In this document: positions 33,356 through 64,000 of the stretch, piece after piece
Numbering within the stretch: the first letter of the stretch is position 1
Layout: the number at the start of each line of letters is the position of its first letter
Origin: Sceloporus undulatus
Taxonomy: Eukaryota; Chordata; Lepidosauria; Squamata; Phrynosomatidae
Direction: 5' to 3'
Assembly (NCBI RefSeq): GCF_019175285.1
Contig: NC_056529.1
Span: 20,243,907 to 20,307,906, forward strand
DNA: 64,000 nucleotides
Notes under the pieces: generated by a model
What the model saw: the letters and a program-made list of their open reading frames with translations, nothing else
Databases searched by the model: none
What the model was told of the DNA's origin: nothing
Made by a program: the position numbers and the translations under genes

Positions 33356-33771
33356 CTCCTGAACAAGATTTAAGGGTGCAGGGAGAGCAATTGTTCTTGG
33401 GGCTCACCAAATTGAAAATTGGAGAGTGCTCCTGTCCTTTCAATGGTTGTGTAGAAGAGGGAACTGTTGCAGGTGTTGGTTATCATGCCATCAGGTCACA
33501 AGCAACACCTGCTGGAATTCTCTCTTCTATCCAACCATGAAAGGGACAGAAGTCTGTCCCAGTTTTCACTCCGAAAACCCAAACTAGAACTGCCATCGAT
33601 AGGGAGAATTACAGGCCAAAAGCCTCCGAAAGGGCCACTCAGATTTCTAGGGAGCCTCTTTGGCTCTCTTGGTACCCAGTGAATTTTATTTTACAATTGA
33701 GAGAGAAGCAGGATTAGAAGCACGCTTGAAAACTCGACTTTTCTGGCTCAGGAAAGGCTGGCTAATAGCCC

Positions 33772-33781
33772 NNNNNNNNNN
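33772..33781. other. Assembly gap (10 N)
   Basis: Ten consecutive Ns. The true size and the adjacency of the two flanks cannot be judged from the sequence. Confidence 0.99.
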
Positions 33782-34059
33782 GACAGCTTTGGTTTTGCGC
33801 TCATTCTATTAATAGCTTGGAGGTTACCGACTGTGTTTTTTTAAAAGCTGGCCATTTTTTCCCATTAAGAGTGCCGCCTGCTGCATTTTATTATAAATAC
33901 AATAAATAAATAAAACCAGAAATTAGAAAAGGAAAAAAGGGACCTTAAAAAGCAACCAAGTTTAAATACAAGATGTACTTAGCCTTCGATGTGAGGATTT
34001 TAATGCACATTTATCCAGGAGGAAATCTAAATGAATATAAGTACGCATACAGCCAGGCT

Positions 34060-34290
34060 GCTGTGCCATTTGCTTTGGACTTATTGTTTTTGTAACACTA
34101 GCTTGGTTGTAGTCGTAGGCTTATTTTTTTACCTGTTGCTTGGTATGTTTTATTATTTAATGTTAATATATATTAAATTATTTTTGTAGAATGTACGCCT
34201 TAAGCATGTTTATTTTTATTCAGTTTTAACTGAGTACAGCGCTGTGTAAATTTACGGCACTCCATAAATAAAGCTTAATAATAATAATAT
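34060..34290 (+). mobile_element. LINE 3' tail
   Basis: A T-rich stretch ends with GTACAGCGCTGTGTAAATTT, ACGGCACTCCATAAATAAAG and (TAA)n, a typical 3' end of a reptile LINE. Coding part absent. Confidence 0.5.
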
Positions 34291-34377
34291 CACACAATCA
34301 CTATGCAAAAGGATCTTGTAGCACCTTTGAAAATGAAGGAAAGAGGTTTGTATTGTAACGTAAGCTTTTGTAGGCTT

Positions 34378-34515
34378 AAGCTACATCTGCACTGCAGAAA
34401 TAATGCAATGTGATACCACTTTAACTGCTTTGGCTCAAACTTTGGAATTCTGGGCTTTGTAGTCATGGCAGTTAAAGTGGTATTAAAGTGTATTATTTCT
34501 GCAGTTGCAGCCTAA
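34378..34515. mobile_element. hAT-like palindromic MITE, shortened
   Basis: CACTGCAGAAATAATGCAAT, CCACTTTAACTGC and the mirrored GGCAGTTAAAGTGGTATTAA, GTATTATTTCTGCAG. Confidence 0.65.
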
Positions 34516-34829
34516 GTCCACCTCATCAAATGCATGGACCAAAGTGCCTGGAAACAGATGTTGATAGCTATGAATGATCAGGTTGTATGTGTAAATAGCA
34601 ATATAAATGCAAAAGCTGTGGGTATGGTAATGAGGTGACAAGTTCAGGAGGAAAGATATTGCTTAAAGCCAAGGTGAGCAGGTAACCGTATGAATGGTGG
34701 AGTTATTTGAATGTAGTGTGATGCTGGCTGGGAACTAGAATAGAGATGTGATAAACTGAGCAAGAGAACTGGGGTGTTAACTAGTGTTATGTGTGTAGTG
34801 TGGAAAATAACCATTGTCTCTGTTCAAAT

Positions 34830-34995
34830 TGCAAGAAAAGAGATTCCACCTAAACATTAGGTAGAGCTGTATAACAGTGGAATAGACTGTCTCAGAGAGT
34901 GGTGGACTCTCCAGGTCCTTAATGACAGGTTGGGTGAACATCTTGCAAGAGTGCTTTTGTTGTGTATTTTAGCATGGCAAAGGATTGGAATAGAA
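34830..34995 (+). mobile_element. CR1 LINE 3' end
   Basis: GCAAGAAAAGAGATTCCACC, TAAACATTAGG, AGTGGAATAGACTGTCTCAG and GGTGGACTCTCCAG follow the CR1 3' consensus as I recall it. Confidence 0.7.
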
Positions 34996-36520
34996 GGCCT
35001 TTGTGGTTACTTTCAGTTTTACAATCTCATCTGGCAAACCTTAGCCCTTAAAAAAGATGCAATTGTAGTTCTAATGGTACTGGTGTAGAGACCGAATGCA
35101 TCCAGTTCTCTGCAGAAAGTTGTCCAGAATTCGACTTGTAGCTCCCAACCAAAAAAATATCTGATTATTGCAAGGAACGATCTGTTAGCAAGAACCCTAG
35201 TAAATAAGGAAACTTTACTCTCAAATTCACAAAACCTTTTCATTATTATTATTATTATTATTGCTATTATTATTACTATCATTATCATCTGTGACTGGAA
35301 AAGGTGCCTCTGAGCAATAATAAAAGCAAGTGGGAAAAGATGTAAAACTGGAGCTCACGCCTCCGGCATCCGGCGCACAGTACATGCTCAGTGCTGAGAG
35401 TTGTGGCGTTGTCCTCCTGCCTCCCCAAACTTGTGTCATCGAAGCTTTGGGGGGAAGGAAAAAAATGGCCTCACCCATGGGTGATGAGCTCCCAGGTAGA
35501 GCTTTTCGGAAGTCTTTACGTCTGAAATGGGAGGTTCTGAATACCCAAAGCAGGTCGGTGCCTTGGCACATCAGCTTCCATCATATTAAGCTGCAAAGTC
35601 CACATTGGACAAGAAACATTCCCGTGAAGATGGAAGGCACCTATTGAAGATGGAAGGCACCCATGTTCGTTGCAGAAACAGTTATGGCAACGAGAGACTG
35701 AAGGGTCAATGAGAGTTTTTTTCTGTTTTAGAAAAAACTTATTTCTGAACAGAATGTATGGGCATGAATTTGGTTAGACTAGAGTGTATATTTGAGAAAC
35801 AATTTTGCACAGAATGGATTTATTGCTGCAGGAGATGAAGAATCATCTCTCCTCTTTCTCATGCTTATGGTAGATCTATCCAACTACTTAGCTTGTCACT
35901 ACGAATGATTCCAATTCACCTCATGTGATAGAACCATAACCCATCATGCACTACATGGAAATATGATAAATCAAGGAGCAGATTTTTATGATCCAGGCCC
36001 AAAAGGGTTATGATAACAAACAGACATCAGGAAGAGAAGAAAAATCTGTTCAAGTTTATTTCTACAATCCTATGATTGCAGGTACTCAGAGATTTCTACT
36101 GGGGTATCACCTGGAGACTCCTGAAACAACTTCTGAGGAAGCTCTGTGGGGTGGGAAACTTTCCAAAAATAAAAATAAGCAGCAACAGCAGAGGCAAAGA
36201 GCCTCCAAGGTGTATTAATACATCTATGATTGTGGGTGGGTTTAGCAAAAGAAGAAAGAGGTGAAGCATAACAGTGATTCTCTTGATCAAACATGCATTT
36301 TGCAAGCTCCAGCTGCTTACAGGGAGGCTATTCCCATGACAAGATTTAGAGTAAACTTGACTGGAGGGATATCACCGAACCAACTCTGCCCTACTAGGAT
36401 TAGGCAAGATCCAATAAGGCTTCCCAAAAAGCCTAACTAGGAGAAGAGCACTACGTGTTCCACAGCATCAGCCATGCACATGGCACCAAGAGAAAAGGAT
36501 TCCAACTCCTTCATGGCATG

Positions 36521-36918
36521 GCTTAGACCAGAGGTAGGCAACCTGCGGCCCGCGGGCCGAATGCAGCCCGGCAAGGCCTTGGGACCGGCCCCAGCCTGGT
36601 CCTGCCGCCGATTGCCGCCAGGGCCTTTGGCCTCTCACGCGAGGGACATGGTGGGGCAATTGTCTATAGAAGCCTCACAAACATGCATTTATCTTAACAT
36701 TTTTTTAAATCAGCAAATTTTTTTGCGTGTCCTCCATTTTTTATTTAAAAAGTGCCCTCCATTTGAAATTTTGTCCTACATTTGTCCCGGTTTATTTATT
36801 TATTTAATTTTTTTAAAAAATTATTTATTTATTTATTTTTTGGCTTCGGCCCCCCAGTTGTCTGAGGGACAGCAACCCGGCCCCCGGCTCAAAAAGGTTG
36901 CCTACCCCTGGCTTAGAC
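36521..36918. mobile_element. hAT transposon (non-autonomous) with 8-bp target duplication
   Basis: The element is 36529-36910. Ends CAGAGGTAGGCAACCT and, inverted, CAGGGGTAGGCAACCT give a 16-bp terminal inverted repeat with one mismatch. GCTTAGAC is duplicated exactly at 36521-36528 and 36911-36918. Inside the left end is TGCGGCCCGCGGGCCG, inside the right end GGCCCCCGGCTC. No transposase frame. The 8-bp duplication is diagnostic of the hAT superfamily. Confidence 0.85.
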
Positions 36919-36924
36919 TCCCTG

Positions 36925-37052
36925 TTATATCCCCTAGTAATGTTTTTAAATTTTATATATTGATGTTTTAATTGTAATTTTGTAAGCCGCTTTGATCACT
37001 TTCGTGGAAAAGCGGGATAGAAATAAAGATTATTATTATTATTATTATTATT
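36925..37052 (+). mobile_element. LINE 3' tail and (ATT)n
   Basis: TTTTGTAAGCCGCTTTGATC, GAAAAGCGGGATAGAAATAA and a (TTA)n run at about 37030-37052. Same tail type as 22320-22365. Confidence 0.55.
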
Positions 37053-38251
37053 AGACCCATGAGGACTATAGTCTGAAAGGAACCACTGAGAGTGTCCAAA
37101 AAGATGTTGCCATTCTGAATTCTGTAATGGTGTCAGTGAACAAGTCACCAATGACTCCAGTTCTCAGACCTGTATCATCCAGTATATTAGGCTGCTATTC
37201 TGGAGGGCCTGCCCCTGATGTAAACACATGGTGGGGAAAGGAAAGGTCAGGGAGTATTAACATGACCGACTGTGACTTCACTACAAAACCGCTCAATAGG
37301 CACACCTGGCTGAGTATTTTGGAAAAGGGAGAGGTTCTCTATTGGTTGCAGAATGGACTTCCTTTAATAATCAAAATAAATACATTAATGAGTGTGTACC
37401 CCCGCTCCAGCCCAAAAACTCATCCACACAGAACAACCCCACAGTAGTGGTCACACAGGGCTTCCAATTTCTGACTCAAACCATATGAAGCTCCCAAAGG
37501 CAAAGAGAGTATAAAAATGTGGCACCTTCTGCGTAACTGCTCTAAAGACCTATCTGTGCAATCCATTCCCCATACAACAGGTGGAACTGTAAAGTGAGAA
37601 ACACCAATGTTGTGCGAACTTTGCTGTTTCTATTATTCTTGTCTCCTTCAAGTGACATTCAGGGCCTGGCAACTGCAAAATGCACAACAGTTTTTAATTT
37701 TGTATTTACACTTAAAGAAAAACTTCCTAGACCCAAAGGGGGACTCCTGAATCTGACAATGAGTTAATTGCAGATCACAATTTTAAAAAGCAATCATGAT
37801 TCTGAAGCCGGAGGGGCATGCTTAGAAGAGAAGCCCAAGGCTACAAAACTGCCTGAGGAACATCCAAAAGCCATCATTAGTTTAATACACACATGCTCAC
37901 AACTGCCACTTGGCTATTTACACTGCCTGCCAGGATCTGAACTCATTTGCCCCAAATCAGACATCAACTTCTTGAAGGGGAGGAGGGGGGCAAAAGAAAA
38001 AATCCACCACAAGCATGCTAAGCTGCTGTCTCTGTAGGCTGCCTTTCAAATATACAGAGCTATATTACAAACTATACATACTGGGGAAATATGGTTAGTG
38101 TGCTAAGTAGCATGTGAGTACATTTTGGTAAGAAGGCCTTATTGAGAAGTGCATGCTGCTGTCTCTCGCTCTGAGGCTCCAAGGGCAGGCGCCTCATCTG
38201 CCTAGATGGGGAACATGGATCTCTCGTCCTCTGGCTCTTGGGCAGCCATTA

Positions 38252-60682
<22,431 letters not shown>

Positions 60683-61300
60683 GACGCCGCCGCTGCTCCT
60701 GCCGCCTCAGCGACCGCTTCGCCTCTGAGTCTGACAGAACCGGCGCCGCCTCAGGCCCCGCCCCCCGTCACCGCCGCCTCTGACACTCTGACCAATCACA
60801 GCACGCCGCCTCCCTTCCGTAACCAATCCCCGAGCAGCTCACACCTCTCTTTCGCTTCCTTTTCTCTCGTACACAGGTATTGGCCGCCGCTTTGCGCCAA
60901 TCACCGAAGACCTCCCATCTCGCCGCTTCTCTCCTTTCTTTGGCGAGCAGCCATTGGTCGCGGCTTTGAGCCAATCGCGGGACGTTTCCCGACACCTCGC
61001 CAACCCATCCCACTCCCTTCTTACCTTTTTTTTCTCGCCAATCATGGGACAGCTTCCATGTATCCAACTCTCTCTATTTCTCTCCAATCACTGGACAGCT
61101 CTCATCTCTCCGACTCTCTCATTTCTTTCTTTGGCAAGCAGCCATTGGTCCCGGCTTTGCGTCAATCAACCCATCCCTTTCCCTACTTTCCTTTTCCCCT
61201 CTCTGTTTCTAGCCAATCACGGGACAGCTCTCATTTCGCCGACTCTCTATTTTCTTTCTTTGGAGAGCAGCCATTGGTCTTTCTTTGGCCAACAGCCTTT
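60683..61300 (-). promoter_or_regulatory. FBXO31: FBXO31 promoter with CCAAT-box array
   Basis: CpG-rich near the start codon, with a GC box (CCCCGCCCCC, 60757-60766). Beyond it, CCAAT occurs in forward form at 60792, 60823, 60897, 60971, 61038, 61084 and 61213, and as ATTGG at 60879, 60953, 61144 and 61273: eleven cores in about 490 bp. CCAAT boxes are NF-Y sites. No TATA box is evident. The exact start site is unknown. Confidence 0.75.
60897..61290. repeat. Imperfect tandem repeat carrying CCAAT/ATTGG pairs
   Basis: A unit built of GCCAATCACGGGACAGCTCT, TCTCGCCGACTCTCT, TTTCTTTCTTTGG, GAGCAGCCATTGGTC and GCGGCTTTG recurs at about 60897-60985, 61084-61165 and 61213-61290. Shorter pieces lie between (60971-61030, 61038-61083). 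AGCAGCCATTGGTC occurs three times. Confidence 0.75.
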
Positions 61301-61304
61301 TCTG

Positions 61305-61415
61305 TCAGAGAAAGTGCCACAACAAACTACAAATCCCAGGATTCCCTGGCGCTGAGCCAGGGCAGTTAAAGCCCTGTCAAACTGCATGATTCCTCCAGTG
61401 TGGACTAGGCCTTAC
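61305..61415. mobile_element. Half hAT-like MITE upstream of FBXO31
   Basis: GTGCCACAACAAACTACAAA, TCCCTGGCGCTGAGCCAGGG, CAGTTAAAGCCCTGTCAAAC and CCTCCAGTGTGGACTAGG are the right half of the family. A further short piece lies at 61598-61642 (AAAGTGGTGTCAAACCGGAT). Confidence 0.6.
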
Positions 61416-62039
61416 TCCCAAATAAATCCTGTGGGAATAAGAGTGTATTTGCTGTCCATTTATGAACTTAATAGGGTTTTCTTAGGCCAGGAATCCCCAG
61501 AAAGTGGTTTTGCCAGTTCCTTCTTCTCTGAAATCTGACCTAATAATAAATATAATAAATAAACAAATAAATACGCTTAATAATAAAGTATAAATAAATA
61601 AAGTGGTGTCAAACCGGATTATTCCTCCAGTGCGGATGCAACCAAAGACTCACCAAAAAAAGAAAGAGTACTGAGCTGAATAATAATAATATTCTGTGCT
61701 TTGAGTATTTTTGTTTAAATAATACATTAAAATACTAAATATTTTATATTAACTTGAACCAATAAATAGATAAATAAACAACACATTAAAATTGATTGTA
61801 TTCTTTGTGCTGGAAACTTATATATATGGAAATCTGAATTTGATATTATCCCATTACCTGGCTTTATCATTTCATGAGTTGCTGACAGGCCCAATATTAG
61901 CGGATGGCCTCCAGGAACGCCATGAATACGCAAATGGTCAGATCATGGCTCCTCTGACCATTTGGGACAAGTGGCCCTAGGATAGATATAAGGTCAGAAC
62001 ATAGATTTCTATTTCATTTCCTATAATAAATAAATGCAC

Positions 62040-62235
62040 GGATTTTTTTATCCACGGATTCAAGCACCCGCCGCTTGAAAATATTATATATATATTCCAA
62101 ACTACAGCAAACTTTGCGTTTGCCATTTGATATAACAGACACAATTTTGCCATTGTATTTAATGGGACTTGAGCATACAGGGATTTTGGGGGAATCCACG
62201 AACCAAGCCCCAAAGGATACCAAAGGCCCACTCTA
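62040..62235. mobile_element. Tigger-like MITE, reverse copy
   Basis: GGATTTTTTTATCCACGGAT, CAAACTTTGCGTTTGCCATT, TGATATAACAGACACAATTT and AATGGGACTTGAGCATAC with CCAAAGGCCCACT. Same family as 3792-4034. Confidence 0.65.
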
Positions 62236-62539
62236 TTGTATAAACATGACCTATGCTTCTTATAATGCCTTTTAAAACAAAGTCATCTTGCATTCTGGTG
62301 CTAATGGCAATGCATGCATTTTGCATCATCTGTTGGTTAGCAGTTCTTCCCACAAAAACAAAACCCATTGCATCAGTCTTGCCAGTTTCTGAAAACTGTA
62401 ATCTTCAAAGGTTTGTATGTGTATATATATATATATGTGGACATTTTGATCTTTTATATCTTTTAGATGTTGTAGTTTTGTAACTGTATTCAGTATTCTA
62501 TTGATATGGTCAGCTGTCTAATCAATACAATTATTGTAA

Positions 62540-62795
62540 ATACTGTAGGTAGATAGATAGATAGATAGATAGAATATCTGGATAGAAAAATAGGGATAAT
62601 TTTGAAAATAAAAAATTTACAATAAAAATAGAAAGATAGGGATGAGAGAGAGAGAGAGAGAATAGCTGGATAAATAGGGATTATGGATATAGGGATTAGA
62701 TAGATAGAGAGGTAGAGATATAGATATAGATAGATAGATAGATGGATGATAGATAGATAGATAGATAGATGGACAGACAGACAGACAGACAGGGA

Positions 62796-62853
<58 letters not shown>

Positions 62854-62857
62854 TCCA

Positions 62858-62910
<53 letters not shown>
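62540..62910. repeat. Compound microsatellite cluster (GATA/GACA/TA/CA/TATC)
   Basis: (GATA)n at about 62548-62572 and 62718-62768, (GACA)n at 62771-62792, (TA)n and (CA)n at 62798-62840, (TA)n, then (TATC)n at 62862-62910. GATA arms face TATC arms, so a long hairpin is possible. Confidence 0.85.
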
Positions 62911-62911
<1 letters not shown>

Positions 62912-63210
62912 AGTCAATTTGAGGCCAGTTACCCACAAATAAACCAAGGCATAACGAATCCTTTGTATAGATAGTAACAAGAAAGCGCTCAGCCACAGTA
63001 ACAATTCTAGTCCCAGTTCCCAAGGGGAAACAATCATGATGCTACTAGTGTTTCCTTTTAGAGAGGGTGGATGTCCCTTTTCCCTGCTGCAAAGGAGGGA
63101 GCAAAGGCTGCTCCTGGGGCTGGTTCCCTTGCCTTGTAAAGGGCCTGGCTGCAAAGGCCGCTGCCTCGGCCGGCGAGCCAAGAGGGCCTTGCGCGGGGCT
63201 GCCGGCAGGA

Positions 63211-63283
63211 GCCTCGTTGGCGCAGTAGGCAGCGCGTCAGTCTCATAATCTGAAGGTCGTGAGTTCGAGCCTCACACGGGGCA
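63211..63283 (+). tRNA. tRNA-Met (elongator), anticodon CAT
   Basis: A 73-bp tRNA gene. Acceptor stem GCCTCGT pairs with ACGGGGC (one G:T pair). D arm GCGC...GCGC, anticodon stem TCAGT/ (A)CTGA-type pairing around loop CTCATAA with CAT at 63244-63246. T arm GTGAG-TTCGAGC-CTCAC. The A box (TTGGCGCAGTAGG) and B box (GAGTTCGAGCC) are intact, and a TTTT terminator follows at 63293-63296. It has no intron. It matches vertebrate elongator tRNA-Met rather than initiator. Confidence 0.96.
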
Positions 63284-63292
63284 AGCCTCCTC

Positions 63293-63296
63293 TTTT
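63293..63296 (+). terminator. RNA polymerase III terminator of tRNA-Met
   Basis: The first T4 run, 10 bp after the tRNA 3' end. Confidence 0.7.
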
Positions 63297-63615
63297 GGCC
63301 CCTCAGCAGCCCTTCCCCAACTGCTCCCTCGGGGACTCTCTTCAGGTCTTTAGAAGGCAAGGCAAAGCCAGGAAAGCCCATTGAGAGACCCTTGCGTGCC
63401 TCTCACTCATTGCACGAAGCACTGCGTTGCTGCTCGGTTTCGTTCTTGTTGGCTTCCCTTGCAAAGAGCTATTTATGTTGCAATTGATTTGAATGCAAAA
63501 GCAGAAGAGTCAGCTCCATTAGAGGGCTGCAGAAAACTTTTTTGGGTCCCAAACACACTGCAGCAGTAAATCCAGTTGCATTTTCATGCATCTGAGGAAT
63601 CAGACCAAGTTTATG

Positions 63616-63616
63616 C

Positions 63617-63657
<41 letters not shown>

Positions 63658-63716
63658 TAATGTTATTTCTTACCCCGCCTCTCCTCTGCTCTCCGGCTCG
63701 AGGCGGGTTACAACAT
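63616..63716 (-). mobile_element. (AAT)n and reversed LINE/SINE 3' tail
   Basis: A run of about thirteen AAT units (63616-63657) followed by TTATTTCTTACCCCGCCTCT, TCTCCGGCTCGAGGCGGGTT ACAAC. This is the reverse of the tail type GTAAGCCGCCTCGA...GGCGGGATA. Confidence 0.55.
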
Positions 63717-64000
63717 AGTTACACAACCATTATACAAAATGCACATATTGTTGGCGTCTTGAGAGATACTTGCATTTTAACCCTGTCATTTTTAATTCCT
63801 TTCCTCTTCACATTTTCTCCTCAAGGCCAATCTTTCTATATTTGTGACACAGGATCCCTACAGTTGGAAACAAACAACTTCTGATGACGATGAATTGAGT
63901 GACAGGCGTCATTATAATCCAAGGGATGTCACATTTGCAGCGTGTCTTTAATTTCAAGATGACACACTTACAGGAAATACCTGGCTTTGAGTAATCGGTT
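63717..64000. other. Right edge, unique
   Basis: No coding exon, RNA gene or recognised repeat is seen in the last ~280 bp. Confidence 0.6.

Larger units (their letters stand above)
33782..36520. other. Intergenic region 3' of FBXO31
   Basis: Contains a LINE 3' tail (34060-34290), a hAT-like MITE (34378-34515), a CR1 3' end (34830-34995) and an (ATT)n run near 35235-35290. The rest (about 35300-36520) is unique sequence; part may belong to a long FBXO31 3' UTR, but no polyadenylation signal can be picked with confidence. Confidence 0.6.

Noticed and set aside
62490-62858. A 122-codon minus-strand frame of Ile/Ser/Tyr/Leu repeats
   Set aside because: Translation of GATA/TATC and CA microsatellites.
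62540-63660. Regular short repeats as a CRISPR-like array
   Set aside because: Pure di- and tetranucleotide microsatellites without spacers, in a vertebrate genome.

Overview
The window is vertebrate genomic DNA, almost certainly from a squamate reptile and probably a lizard. The signs are two split host genes with GT-AG introns, CR1 LINE fragments, a squamate tRNA-derived SINE, 5S-rRNA-derived SINE pieces, a very abundant tRNA-derived SINE with a CAA tail, and many short palindromic DNA transposons. Nothing bacterial, no CRISPR array and no operon is present. Family assignments rest on remembered sequences; no search was run. Layout: (1) 1-33771 holds the 5' part of a KIAA0513 orthologue on the minus strand. 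Two coding exons are visible (5613-5968, with the start codon, and 363-462). The gene continues beyond position 1, and a GC-richer stretch at 31563-31860 is a possible non-coding first exon and promoter. The introns are packed with SINEs, Tigger-like elements and palindromic MITEs. (2) 33772-33781 is a run of ten Ns, an assembly gap. (3) 33782-38251 is the region 3' of FBXO31, with LINE tails, a CR1 3' end and a hAT element that keeps its 8-bp target duplication. (4) 38252-60682 holds the complete coding region of FBXO31 on the minus strand, in ten coding exons whose splice phases all agree. One of them, 51151-51237, is an in-frame 87-bp exon absent from the canonical human protein as I recall it. 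(5) 60683-61300 is the FBXO31 promoter, with a GC box and an unusual tandem array of about eleven CCAAT/ATTGG boxes. (6) 61300-64000 is upstream flank with repeats, a compound GATA/CA/TATC microsatellite cluster and an intact elongator tRNA-Met gene (CAT anticodon) at 63211-63283. How the genes relate: FBXO31 is the substrate receptor of an SCF ubiquitin ligase, with an F-box near the N terminus and a large C-terminal substrate-binding domain. KIAA0513 is a poorly understood cytoplasmic protein. No functional link between them is evident. In human both lie on 16q24, about 2 Mb apart as I recall, so their closeness here, across a gap, is either a rearrangement or a scaffolding artefact. Observations most worth checking are the FBXO31 cassette exon, the CCAAT array, a 235-bp near-perfect hairpin in FBXO31 intron 1, a 29-bp microRNA-like hairpin at 30769-30835, and a recurring dimeric Tigger-like arrangement with an ATT-rich linker found at three loci.
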